A stretch of 64,000 nt of DNA from an uncultured Muribaculaceae bacterium. Lineage in GTDB: Bacteria > Bacteroidota > Bacteroidia > Bacteroidales > Muribaculaceae. The translations under genes were made by a program, and so were the position numbers. The notes beneath the pieces were generated by a model. That model saw only the letters and a list, made by a program, of their open reading frames with translations. It was not told the DNA's origin and ran no database searches. Below are positions 52,054 through 60,864 of the stretch, in pieces. Every line of letters begins with the position of its first letter. The first letter of the stretch is position 1. The DNA lies in NCBI GenBank assembly GCA_910578075.1, contig CAJTPK010000019.1, positions 7,890 to 71,889 on the forward strand. Direction: 5' to 3'.

Positions 52054-53166
52054 TCAGTTGCTTTCAATGTCCCGCAAGGTTGACAGAAGATGCATGGGTG
52101 AGAAAATCCCGCCACGTGTCAATCTTGTAAGGAATTTGACTTCAGTTTCGGATGCCTCTTCCGACATTATCCGATGCTGGATATCTACCGCCACCCGTCC
52201 CATAGTGTTACGGAGATTGATTTCGACGCAGGGGTTAACATTTCCGTCTTTTGTAACGAGCATGTCGATTCCAAGAGGACCCTCGTAGAAAGGCGCTACA
52301 TAATTCTCAAGCAGCAATCTCTGCCTTTCTATAATATCGGAGAGATTGTTGCCATTATCATATACTTTTATATTCTGAAGCACGTAGGCTACAATATTCT
52401 CCTGAGGAAGCACAACATTGGATTTATATTTGCCTCTTTCGGATGTTACGAAAGTTGACACACCCACAAACATCGCGCGTCCATCGCGGCATTCCCATTC
52501 CGTAGCGAAATCAAGTTTTCGTGCATAGGCTATCTCACCCATAACGCTTCCTTGTGCGCGGATTATACCTCTCAGCCATGGCTCTATATGTCTTTTCTCC
52601 AGATCCTTGGTGAAAAGGATTCCTCTGCCGGAGCTGCTCCATGGAGCTTTGAAATATACATCGGCATGCTCCATCCAGAATTCCATCGCCTCTTCCAGGG
52701 ATGTGAATTCCTTTGGAATGGAGATTTCTTCATTCCTCATGTCTCCCATGTTCAGCAGAAAGGGGATGGTGAGTCGGCGATGTGAAAGGCTGCGGAGCGT
52801 GTTGAGCTCCTCCTCTGTCGGGAGAAGTAGATTCGGTGTGTCAAGACCGCGAAGCCATTTGCGAAGTGTCTTATTCCATCCCCACGGCCTTATCCTTTCT
52901 CCGGGATGCTGAATAATATATATTGGGAGATCTTTGGGCAGAATGATCTGCATATCTTTATCTGACACGAGGTTTACAAAGGGAGTTTCTGCTATCAATG
53001 TCTCCGGAGTGTCCGGGGGCATAAGGATAGCGTCTCCCTTGTCTGCGAAAAGAGCAGGGAGAAGCGCGAGACTCCGTTTAATAGCAAGCACAGACACGGG
53101 AGGTGTATAATTCTCCATGTTTGAAGCCAGCGCGTAGTCGGTATCAGGATTAAAAATATGAATCAT
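52054..53166 (-). CDS. ATP-grasp-like conserved protein
   Basis: The protein has 370 residues. The N-terminal part has IHIFNPDTDYALASN. The later part looks like an ATP-grasp fold: YFKAPWSSSGRGILF (nucleotide loop), GEIAYARKLDFATEW, YEGPLGIDMLV, and the metal-binding end CVEINLRNTMGRVA. These features point to an ATP-dependent carboxylate-amine ligase, but substrate and product are unknown. The protein is widespread in Bacteroidales as far as I recall. It is preceded by the terminator at 53184-53212 and starts the downstream three-gene unit. Confidence 0.7.
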   Translation of the reverse strand: MIHIFNPDTDYALASNMENYTPPVSVLAIKRSLALLPALFADKGDAILMPPDTPETLIAETPFVNLVSDKDMQIILPKDLPIYIIQHPGERIRPWGWNKTLRKWLRGLDTPNLLLPTEEELNTLRSLSHRRLTIPFLLNMGDMRNEEISIPKEFTSLEEAMEFWMEHADVYFKAPWSSSGRGILFTKDLEKRHIEPWLRGIIRAQGSVMGEIAYARKLDFATEWECRDGRAMFVGVSTFVTSERGKYKSNVVLPQENIVAYVLQNIKVYDNGNNLSDIIERQRLLLENYVAPFYEGPLGIDMLVTKDGNVNPCVEINLRNTMGRVAVDIQHRIMSEEASETEVKFLTRLTRGGIFSPMHLLSTLRDIESN

Positions 53167-53183
53167 TGCACATCAAACGAAAA

Positions 53184-53212
53184 AATATGTCAGGTTTTAT
53201 TCCTGACATATT
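53184..53212 (-). terminator. Rho-independent terminator of the bamD-rpoZ unit
   Basis: AATATGTCAGG (53184-53194) pairs perfectly with CCTGACATATT (53202-53212), with a loop of seven bases. On the minus strand the stem is followed by a T-run (ATATTTTTTCG). Confidence 0.9.
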
Positions 53213-53248
53213 CTATACATTATTCAGTTGGCGGTTGCCTATTGGATA

Positions 53249-53584
53249 TCAGTCGTCGAGATGATCTTTTTCCTTAAGCGGATTTGAGAAATACAGCTTA
53301 TGCTCCACATATTCCTGAGTGGCGATAAGTGTGGGCTTCGGCAGCTTTTCATAAAAGCGTGATATCTCAATCTGCTCGCGGTTTTCAGAAACTTCCTCAA
53401 GATTGTCGGTTGAGGCGAATTCCTGAAGCTTGCGTTCGAGTTCCTTTTTCAGCTCAACTGAAATCTGGTTGGCACGCTTGCCGATAACGCAAACTGTTTC
53501 GTAAACGTTTCCTGTCTGCTCCGCCATGGCTATCATGTCGCGGGTCACCGTATTAAGCGGGGCGTTGGTTTTCTTATAATCCAT
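53249..53584 (-). CDS. rpoZ: RNA polymerase omega/Rpb6-like subunit
   Basis: The protein has 111 residues. The core motif NVYETVCVIGKRANQISVELKKELERKLQEFA matches the omega/Rpb6 helix that clamps the beta' subunit. The C-terminal half is acidic and specific to Bacteroidetes (PKPTLIATQEYVEHKLYFSNPLKEKD). It starts 48 bases after bamD on the same strand, an arrangement common in Bacteroidales. It promotes RNA polymerase assembly. The gene symbol is given by family; annotation pipelines often list it simply as an omega-family protein. Confidence 0.88.
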   Translation of the reverse strand: MDYKKTNAPLNTVTRDMIAMAEQTGNVYETVCVIGKRANQISVELKKELERKLQEFASTDNLEEVSENREQIEISRFYEKLPKPTLIATQEYVEHKLYFSNPLKEKDHLDD

Positions 53585-53632
53585 AAGTTCTATTATGATT
53601 TATGTCGGTTCACTAATTATTTCTAAAACAAA

Positions 53633-54433
53633 TCAGAGGTTGGCATGTTTGCTCGCTATCTTATAGATAGTCTCTGCCTCTTTTTTATGTCTGGAGTCGG
53701 GGTAGTTGTTGATAAAGGAGTAATATTCATCAATAACATCCCGATAACGGTCTGATTGCCTCTCGTTGACACTCTGCTTGGCCTCCTGGAATTTGGATTT
53801 GAGTATGAGAAGCTCGAAATCCTCCTTATATTTAGAGTAAGGATATGTTTTAAGGGCATTCTGGGAAACAATTATCGCGGATTCATAATTGTTGCCGAGA
53901 TAATTGCCGAGATTGTAATATAGCTGTGCGTTCTGAAGCTCCTTTAGTGTGAGCTTGTCCTGCATCTCGAAGATTGCGTTCTGGGCAACCGTCACCCTGT
54001 CGCTTTTAGGGAAATAGTCAAGAAATCCCTGTAGCTCCTCTATGGCTTTGATTGTATTGGTCTGGTCAAGCTGAGGGTCGGGGGAGTCGAGGTAATATCC
54101 GTAGCCGCTGTAGAATCTGGCTAACTCGGCGTATTTCCCCTTGGGGTAGCGGTTGTAATATGTCTTGAAATATACGGCGGAATTAAGATAATCCTTGTTC
54201 TCGTAATAAGACATTGCGAGAAGGAAAAGAGCCTCCTCTCCGTTGGGACCTCCTCGAAGCGGTGTAACTATATCATTCAATATGGTAGATGCCTGCAGGA
54301 ACTTTTTCTGGTCATATGCTTTCTTTGCATATTCGAATTTGTAGTTGACATCATTGCTCTTGAGAACTTTTGTGTATTCACCACAAGAGGCCAAGAGCAT
54401 CAGAAGAGGTAAAATGTATATAAATTTACGCAT
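53633..54433 (-). CDS. bamD: Outer-membrane assembly lipoprotein BamD
   Basis: The protein has 266 residues with a lipobox (LLMLLASCGEY). Five TPR-like repeats are visible (EYAKKAYDQKKFLQAS, YYENKDYLNSAVYFKTYYNRYPKGKYAELARFYSGYGYY, ELQGFLDYFPKSD). BamD is the essential TPR partner of BamA in inserting beta-barrel proteins. A -7 box lies at 54458-54465. The gene is divergent from the PASTA protein gene at 54588. The assignment relies on TPR pattern and context, and is standard for the phylum. Confidence 0.92.
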   Translation of the reverse strand: MRKFIYILPLLMLLASCGEYTKVLKSNDVNYKFEYAKKAYDQKKFLQASTILNDIVTPLRGGPNGEEALFLLAMSYYENKDYLNSAVYFKTYYNRYPKGKYAELARFYSGYGYYLDSPDPQLDQTNTIKAIEELQGFLDYFPKSDRVTVAQNAIFEMQDKLTLKELQNAQLYYNLGNYLGNNYESAIIVSQNALKTYPYSKYKEDFELLILKSKFQEAKQSVNERQSDRYRDVIDEYYSFINNYPDSRHKKEAETIYKIASKHANL

Positions 54434-54457
54434 TTTTCAATATTTCACTTTGAATTG

Positions 54458-54465
54458 CAAAGTTA
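54458..54465 (-). promoter_or_regulatory. bamD promoter (-7 box)
   Basis: On the minus strand it reads TAACTTTG, an exact TAnnTTTG, 25 bases before the bamD start. No TTTG was seen at the -33 position. Confidence 0.6.
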
Positions 54466-54571
54466 ATCAAAAAAATCGGAATAATAGGTTGATTTTACAA
54501 CATTTTTTATTAGATGGACTCTAATTCGACTCTAATTCTACCGCAAATTTTATTTTCTCATATATTTCTAT

Positions 54572-54579
54572 TAACTTTG
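54572..54579 (+). promoter_or_regulatory. PASTA gene promoter (-7 box)
   Basis: TAACTTTG lies only 8 bases before the ATG at 54588, so the transcript would be nearly leaderless. It shares the intergenic region with the divergent bamD promoter. Confidence 0.5.
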
Positions 54580-54587
54580 ACTCCAAA

Positions 54588-55352
54588 ATGCGTCTAAGCG
54601 TGAAAAAGAAAGACAATAATATATCATATGACTGGGGAAGCAGTTTTATTTCCCGGCATCCGGTGCTTGCAAACATCGGTATCATCTGTATAATTGCTGT
54701 TCTGGGAATATATGCTGTGTATGTGGCTATCGCGCTTTTTACCAAGCATGGCAGAACTGATGAGTTGCCCGGAGTGGAGGGCAAGACATATACGGAGGCT
54801 GTAAATATCCTTCATGATCATGGCTTCAAGGTCGATATCCGTGATTCCCTTTACAGGGAGGACGTCAAGCCGGGAAGAGTGATCGAGCAGTTTCCAAAGG
54901 CCAATTCAATTGTAAAACCTGGTAGAAAGATATTTCTGTATATAAATGCGGTGCACCCAAGGGAGGTTGTGCTTGACGACAATAACCGTCCTAACGAGCC
55001 TGCAATGAAGGGGGAATCCTTCAGGTCGGCTATGGCAAAACTTGACGAACTCGGTTTCAAGAACGTGAGGGTTGTCAAGGTGCTCGGCACAACGGACCGT
55101 GTTGTGAAAGTTACGGCAAATGGAAAGACCGTGAAGAAGATGCAGAAGATTCCTGTTACAGCCACAATCGTTCTTGAAGTCTCGGACGGCAGGCTTGGAG
55201 CAGTGAAGGATTCACTGCAGAACGAGGAGCTGATGCGTTATTATCAGGAGAATCCGGAAGTGTATCAGACAGAGACCGAAGATTTTACTGAAGACACCGG
55301 CGGCGAAGAGCCTGCGGCGGATGATGAGACCAATAATTCATATCTTGAATGA
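54588..55352 (+). CDS. Single-pass membrane protein with PASTA domains
   Basis: The protein has 254 residues. A short cytoplasmic start is followed by one membrane helix (LANIGIICIIAVLGIYAVYVAIALF). Two extracytoplasmic PASTA-like repeats follow (ELPGVEGKTYTEAVNILHDHGFKVDIRD...VIEQFPKANSIVKPGRKIFLYI; MKGESFRSAMAKLDELGFKNVRVV), with an acidic tail. PASTA domains can bind peptidoglycan or muropeptides. Here there is no kinase domain, unlike PknB. Its stop overlaps the rluD start by four bases (ATGA), a coupling seen across Bacteroidales. Confidence 0.88.
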   Translation: MRLSVKKKDNNISYDWGSSFISRHPVLANIGIICIIAVLGIYAVYVAIALFTKHGRTDELPGVEGKTYTEAVNILHDHGFKVDIRDSLYREDVKPGRVIEQFPKANSIVKPGRKIFLYINAVHPREVVLDDNNRPNEPAMKGESFRSAMAKLDELGFKNVRVVKVLGTTDRVVKVTANGKTVKKMQKIPVTATIVLEVSDGRLGAVKDSLQNEELMRYYQENPEVYQTETEDFTEDTGGEEPAADDETNNSYLE

Positions 55353-56386
55353 TGGCTGAAGAGGATAGCTCGTTTTATATAGATGAGGAGGGAACGGAAT
55401 ATTATGAGCATTTCCGTTTTGTTGCCGACAAGGGGCAGCAGATGATCCGTGTCGACAAGTTTCTTACAGACAGGATTGAGAAAACCTCCCGCAACCGGGT
55501 TCAGCAGGCTGCCGATGCCAATTGTGTGCTCGCCAATGGCAAACCGGTAAAGTCGAGTTACAAGGTCAAGCCGTTGGATGTGATCAGTGTGGTGATGGAT
55601 CGTCCACGTTATGATTTTGAAATCATAGCCGAGGATATTCCACTTGACATTGTATATGAGGACCGACATGTGCTTGTTGTAAACAAGCCGGCGGGAATGG
55701 TTGTGCATCCCGGTCATGGGAACTACAACGGAACATTGGTCAACGCTCTGGCGTGGCATTTCAAGGATACACCGGATTATGATGTCAATGACCCCAGGCT
55801 GGGTCTTGTGCACAGGATTGACAAGGATACATCCGGTCTGTTGGTGGTGGCCAAGACTCCGGATGCCAAGACTGATCTCGGATCGCAGTTTTTCAACAAG
55901 ACGACAAGGCGTGAGTATGTCGCTTTGGTGTGGGGGGATTTCGATGCTGACAAAGGGACAATCACGGGGAATATCGGTAGAAATCCAAGAAACAAACTTC
56001 AGATGGCAGTCTTGTCGGATCCTACGCAAGGCAAACATGCTGTGACGCATTACGAGGTTGTTGAGCGATTCGGATATGTGACGATGGTGAAATGCGTTCT
56101 TGAGACAGGACGTACACATCAGATACGAGTTCATATGCTGAGTCAAGGTCATCCGTTGTTCAACGACGCAAGGTATGGTGGCGACAGGATACTCAAAGGC
56201 ATGACCTTCGCAAAATACAAGCAGTTTGTGGAGAATTGTTTCGCCATATGCCCGCGTCAGGCACTGCATGCCCGCACATTAGGTTTCCGCCACCCATTCA
56301 CGGGAGAGGAGATGAATTTCGAGTGCCCTGTTCCTCCGGACATGGAGAAACTGTTTGAGAAATGGCGGAACTATAGGAACTGCTGA
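55349..56386 (+). CDS. rluD: 23S rRNA pseudouridine synthase, RluD family
   Basis: The protein has 345 residues. An S4-like RNA-binding domain (RVDKFLTDRIEKTSRNRVQQAADANCVLANG) precedes the synthase domain with the catalytic Asp in LGLVHRIDKDTSGLLVVAKT, plus VVHPGHGN and ETGRTHQIRVHM. It isomerises uridines, most likely in 23S rRNA helix 69. RluC-type specificity cannot be excluded. The start at 55349 (a second ATG follows at 55352) gives an overlap with the upstream gene. The region downstream to 56478 is plain AT-rich sequence before the MITE-like element. Confidence 0.93.
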   Translation: MMAEEDSSFYIDEEGTEYYEHFRFVADKGQQMIRVDKFLTDRIEKTSRNRVQQAADANCVLANGKPVKSSYKVKPLDVISVVMDRPRYDFEIIAEDIPLDIVYEDRHVLVVNKPAGMVVHPGHGNYNGTLVNALAWHFKDTPDYDVNDPRLGLVHRIDKDTSGLLVVAKTPDAKTDLGSQFFNKTTRREYVALVWGDFDADKGTITGNIGRNPRNKLQMAVLSDPTQGKHAVTHYEVVERFGYVTMVKCVLETGRTHQIRVHMLSQGHPLFNDARYGGDRILKGMTFAKYKQFVENCFAICPRQALHARTLGFRHPFTGEEMNFECPVPPDMEKLFEKWRNYRNC

Positions 56387-56478
56387 AAAACATGTTTTCA
56401 AATAGGATTGTAGCCAAATTATTTGTTAACTTTGTAAATTCCTTTTTGCGGCTTTTCGCTAAAGGGCATATATTTATA

Positions 56479-56824
56479 AGAGTCCGTCTCATAAAAAATT
56501 TAGCTTTAGGGGACGCATGCCAGAGCTGATTTTGGATTTGCAGAATCAGGAGCATAGCGGGCTATGTGACTGATTCAAAAATACAAAAGCAGCCAGGCAT
56601 GCGGGACCAAGGTAACTTTTCATGAGAGAGACTTTACTATAAATATGTATAATTTTTAACTTCTAACATGTCCGTTTGGTTAAAATTACTTCAGACCGGC
56701 TTCTTTCCGGCTAATTTATCCAATCCCTCAGGTCACAACCGAAAGGTTGCTCCCTTTCGCGATTGAATAAATTATCTCGAAAACAAGCCGCCCCTAAAGC
56801 TAAATTTTTTATGAGACGGACTCT
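56479..56824. mobile_element. 346-bp MITE-like element with perfect 34-bp terminal inverted repeats
   Basis: The terminal repeats at 56479-56512 and 56791-56824 are identical in inverse orientation over 34 bases (AGAGTCCGTCTCAT...TTTAGCTTTAGGGG). The interior has a second hairpin region (GGCATGC at 56550-56600 area, CATAGCGGGCTATG near 56553) and no transposase. No convincing target duplication was seen. A second copy begins at 63936. Its right end lies 15 bases before the acyltransferase start, so it supplies that gene's upstream region. Confidence 0.88.
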
Positions 56825-56839
56825 AAAATAAGGATACAT

Positions 56840-58015
56840 ATGAGCGCCCAAGAATATGATTTCAGTGATATAGCTCCTCATGATGATTCTGTGTTTCATG
56901 AAAAGATGGAGCAATTGGTCAAGGAACCGGGTTTTTTGCATGCGGTCAATTATACGATGCCGGAGGATGATGTGCCTGTTTTGATCAATGAACTGCTGAA
57001 AATCGATAATAAGTATGATTTCCAGACTCAGGTCATGTTCCCATTTCTGGAGATGCTTGCCAAGACCACAACTTCGGGAATATCATTAGGCGGTATTAAA
57101 TATCATAATCCGGGAGTCAGCTATACGTTCATTACGAACCACCGTGATATAGTTCTTGACGCATCTTTCCTGAATCTTGCGTTTCTGCGTAAGGGGATTC
57201 CGACATCGGAAGTGGCGATAGGCAACAATCTCCTGATATTTGACTGGATCTCGGATCTTGTAAGGCTTAACAAAAGCTTTATAGTAAAGAGAAATACGGG
57301 TCTGCGCGAGGGTCTGGAGGCTGCAAAGAAATTGTCGGCCTATATCCATCATACAATCCTTGACAAGCGCGAATCAATATGGATCGCGCAAAGGGAGGGA
57401 AGGGCCAAAGACAGTTCTGACCATACACAGGAGTCGTTGATAAAGATGCTTGCGCTTGGCGGAACAGGCTCGTTTATGGAGAGTCTGAAAGAGATAAACC
57501 TCATGCCTGTGTCGATCTCCTATGAGTTTGACCCGAATGACTATCTAAAGGCCAAAGAGTTTCTTATGCGCAGGCGCGATCCTAATTTCAAGAAGAGCCA
57601 GAGGGATGATTTGTTCAGCATGGAGACCGGTCTGCTTCAGTTCAAGGGCAAAGTGCACTTCCAATTGACCCCGAGGATCAATACGAAGCTTGACCAGCTT
57701 GGTGATTTCAAGGATAACAATACCGCTGCAAAATATGTAGGGTGCCTTATCGATCAGGCTATCCATCGAAGTTACGAGATATTTGTTATTAATTATGTAG
57801 CGTACGACATGCTGCACAATACAACGCGATTCTCCCGGTTCTATACAGAGGAGCAGAAGGCCGATACAATCGATTATTTCAATAAGCAGCTTTCTAAAGT
57901 TGATGTGCCGGATCTGACAGCGGAGGAACGTGACTTCATGATGGAGATGATGCTGTCGATGTATGCGAATCCGTTGAAAAACAAACTCAAGACTATCCTC
58001 GGTGGTATTGAATAA
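56840..58015 (+). CDS. Glycerolipid acyltransferase (PlsB/PlsC-like)
   Basis: The protein has 391 residues. Acyltransferase motif I is ITNHRDIVLDASFL (N-H-x4-D form), followed by KSFIVKRNTGLREGLEAAK and motif III-like IWIAQREGRAKDSSD, with MPVSISYEFDP as motif IV. It fits a 1-acyl-glycerol-3-phosphate or glycerol-phosphate acyltransferase, an ester-forming enzyme of phospholipid synthesis, though no membrane helices were obvious and it may be peripheral. Its expected promoter region is replaced by the MITE-like element ending at 56824. The next gene starts 29 bases after it. Confidence 0.85.
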   Translation: MSAQEYDFSDIAPHDDSVFHEKMEQLVKEPGFLHAVNYTMPEDDVPVLINELLKIDNKYDFQTQVMFPFLEMLAKTTTSGISLGGIKYHNPGVSYTFITNHRDIVLDASFLNLAFLRKGIPTSEVAIGNNLLIFDWISDLVRLNKSFIVKRNTGLREGLEAAKKLSAYIHHTILDKRESIWIAQREGRAKDSSDHTQESLIKMLALGGTGSFMESLKEINLMPVSISYEFDPNDYLKAKEFLMRRRDPNFKKSQRDDLFSMETGLLQFKGKVHFQLTPRINTKLDQLGDFKDNNTAAKYVGCLIDQAIHRSYEIFVINYVAYDMLHNTTRFSRFYTEEQKADTIDYFNKQLSKVDVPDLTAEERDFMMEMMLSMYANPLKNKLKTILGGIE

Positions 58016-58044
58016 GTGTTGAGACGCTCTATAATGAATTGAAT

Positions 58045-59286
58045 ATGCGCGAGATACCTGTCATATCAATTATACTGATATATGTTCTTTCGTTGCTTGT
58101 GGATTGGTATATCCTCAAGGATATAAGAACATATGCAGCGCGCCATAAGAAACTGTTGTTCAGCGTCCATGCGGTTCTGACGGTTGCCTCGATGGGGCTT
58201 ATAACCGCGATTGTATGCTGGCCGAAGGATTCCGACGACAGGTCGCTGCTGCCGATGATGTGGATGTTGTATGTCTATTTCTCCATCTACATCCCGAAAT
58301 TGATATATGTGGTGTTCTCAGCTGTCGGCCGTCTTTTCAAGAGTAAGCGGCGAGGGATAAGAATAAACTACGGTGCCATCATAGGCGCACCGCTTGCAGT
58401 GATAGTATGTCTTTTTATGTGGTGGGGTGTGTTCTTCACCCGCAATGAGATTGTTGTCGAAAAGGTTGATGTCGTATCACCGCGTCTTCCCCAGACATTT
58501 GACGGCTATCGGATTGTCCAGTTCAGTGACGCGCATGTAGGAACATGGGGACGCGACACATCGTTTGTAAGCAAGCTTGTGGATGAGATAAACTCATTGA
58601 AGCCTGATCTCATTGTGTTCACCGGAGATATTGTAAATAGGGAGACTTCCGAGATGGAACCGTTCCTTGGTGTGCTCAGTGGACTCAAAGCTCCAGACGG
58701 TGTGTACTCCGTGCTTGGAAATCATGATTATGGCGACTATATGGAGTGGGATTTCCCTTCGGAGCGTGATGCAAACAATGCTTTGATGGGGATATGGCAG
58801 AAACAGGTGGGTTGGAAGCTAATGAACAACAGCAGAGATTTCATTACTCATGATGGGGACTCCATAGTTTTGATAGGTGTGGAGAACTGGGGTGAACCGC
58901 CGTTCCGTCAATATGGAAAACTCAGTGACGCATACCCGTTAAGCAAAGATTCGGTTTATAATCTGAACGACTCCAGATTCAAAGTGCTGCTTTCACATAA
59001 TCCGGAGCATTGGAACAGGGAGGTATCAAAAATATCGAATGTGGATCTTACGCTTGCCGGACACACGCATGCCATGCAGATGGTTTTCAGAATTTTCGGA
59101 TATGAATGGAGTCCGTCTAAATGGCGTTATCCCCAATGGAAAGGGCTATATGAGCTGGAGAATCAGAAAGGCGATACAACACGTCTTTACGTAAATATCG
59201 GTTGTGGAGAAGTCGGTATCCCGGCAAGATTCGGAGTGGCTTATCCGGAAATAACAGAATTGACATTACATTCAGTAAGTAGATAA
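58045..59286 (+). CDS. Membrane-anchored metallophosphoesterase (YkuE/YaeI-like)
   Basis: The protein has 413 residues from the ATG at 58045; a TTG six bases earlier also opens the frame. Four to five N-terminal membrane helices are followed by a calcineurin-like domain with all five metal motifs: FSDAHVG, VFTGDIVN, LGNHDYGDY, LLSHNPEHW and LAGHTHAMQM. The family includes UDP-2,3-diacylglucosamine hydrolase-like and phosphodiesterase enzymes acting near the membrane; the substrate here is unknown. It is directly followed by folK with no gap, so the two are coupled. Confidence 0.88.
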   Translation: MREIPVISIILIYVLSLLVDWYILKDIRTYAARHKKLLFSVHAVLTVASMGLITAIVCWPKDSDDRSLLPMMWMLYVYFSIYIPKLIYVVFSAVGRLFKSKRRGIRINYGAIIGAPLAVIVCLFMWWGVFFTRNEIVVEKVDVVSPRLPQTFDGYRIVQFSDAHVGTWGRDTSFVSKLVDEINSLKPDLIVFTGDIVNRETSEMEPFLGVLSGLKAPDGVYSVLGNHDYGDYMEWDFPSERDANNALMGIWQKQVGWKLMNNSRDFITHDGDSIVLIGVENWGEPPFRQYGKLSDAYPLSKDSVYNLNDSRFKVLLSHNPEHWNREVSKISNVDLTLAGHTHAMQMVFRIFGYEWSPSKWRYPQWKGLYELENQKGDTTRLYVNIGCGEVGIPARFGVAYPEITELTLHSVSR

Positions 59287-59679
59287 ATGGATACCGGAGA
59301 AGTATTGTTATCAGATGTTACTGTGAGTTTCGGGTCAAATTATGGTGACCGCAGAAATAATGTGGAGAATGCGCAGCGTTGGTTCAGCTCAATTGCCGAA
59401 GATTGCAGGCATTCATCAATATATGAGACTCCTGAAATTCATGGCAAAGGGAAGCCATATATGAATGCTGTGGCATCGGGAGCTGTTCGTCTTGACATAG
59501 GTAAGCTGCATGAGCTTTCCAAAATATTCGAAGCGGAGAATGGCAGGGATGAGGAGAGACGCAGACGTGGAGAAGTTCCGATCGATATTGATATCGTTTT
59601 ATGGAATGCGAAGACCGTCAGACCTGCGGATTTTGCAAGAGAATTTTTTCAGATAGGTTTTCGGGAAATCAACAAATAA
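59287..59679 (+). CDS. folK: 6-hydroxymethyl-7,8-dihydropterin pyrophosphokinase
   Basis: The protein has 130 residues, somewhat shorter than E. coli FolK (159). Motif SFGSNYGDRRNNVENA is at the N terminus, YETPEIHGKGKPYMNAVASG in the middle, and RRRGEVPIDIDIVLWN supplies the two metal-binding Asp residues. It transfers pyrophosphate from ATP to the pterin in folate synthesis. The start codon is immediately after the stop of the upstream gene. It converges on the LptG/F-like gene with a 5-base gap. Confidence 0.85.
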   Translation: MDTGEVLLSDVTVSFGSNYGDRRNNVENAQRWFSSIAEDCRHSSIYETPEIHGKGKPYMNAVASGAVRLDIGKLHELSKIFEAENGRDEERRRRGEVPIDIDIVLWNAKTVRPADFAREFFQIGFREINK

Positions 59680-59684
59680 TTTTG

Positions 59685-60815
59685 TTAGAATTTTGCTGCT
59701 CTGCGGTATAGGAATATGCCGATGGCGAGGTATATCACATTTGGAATCTCCATGGCAATAAACGGAGTCGTAAGTCCAGACACCGCAAATGAACTTGTGA
59801 CGGTGGAAAATAGGATGTAACTGAAACTTAAAGCAAGTCCGATACCGATATTAAGTCCCATTCCCCCTTTTGATTTCTTAGATGAAAGCGACATGCCGAT
59901 AAGCGTAAGTATGAAAGCAGCGGCTGTGGATGCGTATCTTTTCTCCCGTTCGATTTCAAACGATTTAATGTTGGCAACACCTCTCATCTTCTGTTTGTCG
60001 ACGTATTCGCTCAACTGAGGCGTTGTCAATGTTTCCCAGTCGTTAGCCGAAATCAGGAAGTCGCGCGGTTCGATAGGGATGATAGTATCCAAGACCGAAC
60101 CGGTGCGTATTTTTTCTTTCATACCGTCGAAATCGCGAATCATATAGTCACGCACAGTCCAATGGTAATTGCGTGTTGTGTCGTATGTGACGGTCTGGGC
60201 TGTCATTCTCGATGCGAGTTCTTTTCCGTTAAATTTGTCGAAAGAGAACCGGTATCCTGTCTTTGTGCTATTTTCAAATCTGCCGATATAGACAACTTCT
60301 CCGGGGCGTGCCATCAATTGAATGTCGACACCGGTCTGCACGCTTTTATTCCTCACATATTTATTGGTGTAGGCGATGCGTTTCACATTTCCCGGTGGAA
60401 TAATGTAGTTGCTCAGTACGAAAGTAAGGGCTGCTATTATCGCGGCACCGATCATGTAAGGGCGAAGCAGACGCCGGAAACTCACACCGCTTGACAGAAT
60501 CGCGATGATCTCGGAGTTGGCGGCAAGCTTGGTTGTGAAAAAAATCACGGAAATGAACACAAACAGCGGTGAGAGCATGTTTGCGAAGTAGGGGAGAAAG
60601 GATGAGAAGTAGTCGAAGAGCGTTTCATTCAATGGCGCCGTCAGAAACGCATCGAGTTTTTCCGTAATGTCGAACATTGATATGACTGCGAGAATCAGAA
60701 TTGTGGCCATGAAATATGTGCCCAGAAATTTCTTCAGGATAAAGATGTCAAGGACCTTCAGCTTGAAGGCTGAAGATACCTTTGACAATATTTTTCTGAA
60801 TCTGATTCTTTTCAT
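59685..60815 (-). CDS. LptF/LptG-family LPS export permease
   Basis: The protein has 376 residues. It shows three membrane helices at the N-terminal end (FLGTYFMATILILAVISMFD..., YFANMLSPLFVFISVIFFT, MIGAAIIAALTFVLSNYII), a periplasmic beta-jellyroll (residues ~140-280) and C-terminal helices (AAAFILTLIGMSLSS, GIGLALSFSYILFSTV, VIYLAIGIFLYRRA). This is the YjgP/YjgQ pattern. It forms the inner-membrane channel with LptB for moving LPS to the surface. LptF and LptG cannot be told apart from this copy alone. It follows tgt by 49 bases. Confidence 0.9.
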   Translation of the reverse strand: MKRIRFRKILSKVSSAFKLKVLDIFILKKFLGTYFMATILILAVISMFDITEKLDAFLTAPLNETLFDYFSSFLPYFANMLSPLFVFISVIFFTTKLAANSEIIAILSSGVSFRRLLRPYMIGAAIIAALTFVLSNYIIPPGNVKRIAYTNKYVRNKSVQTGVDIQLMARPGEVVYIGRFENSTKTGYRFSFDKFNGKELASRMTAQTVTYDTTRNYHWTVRDYMIRDFDGMKEKIRTGSVLDTIIPIEPRDFLISANDWETLTTPQLSEYVDKQKMRGVANIKSFEIEREKRYASTAAAFILTLIGMSLSSKKSKGGMGLNIGIGLALSFSYILFSTVTSSFAVSGLTTPFIAMEIPNVIYLAIGIFLYRRAAKF

Positions 60816-60864
60816 ATCGATTATTAACTCACGGGATGTATTAACTCACGGGACGCGGAATATT

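Noticed and set aside
55265..56269. 334-residue open frame on the minus strand
   Set aside because: It lies opposite rluD and the end of the PASTA gene; the composition is Cys/His-rich noise with no motif.
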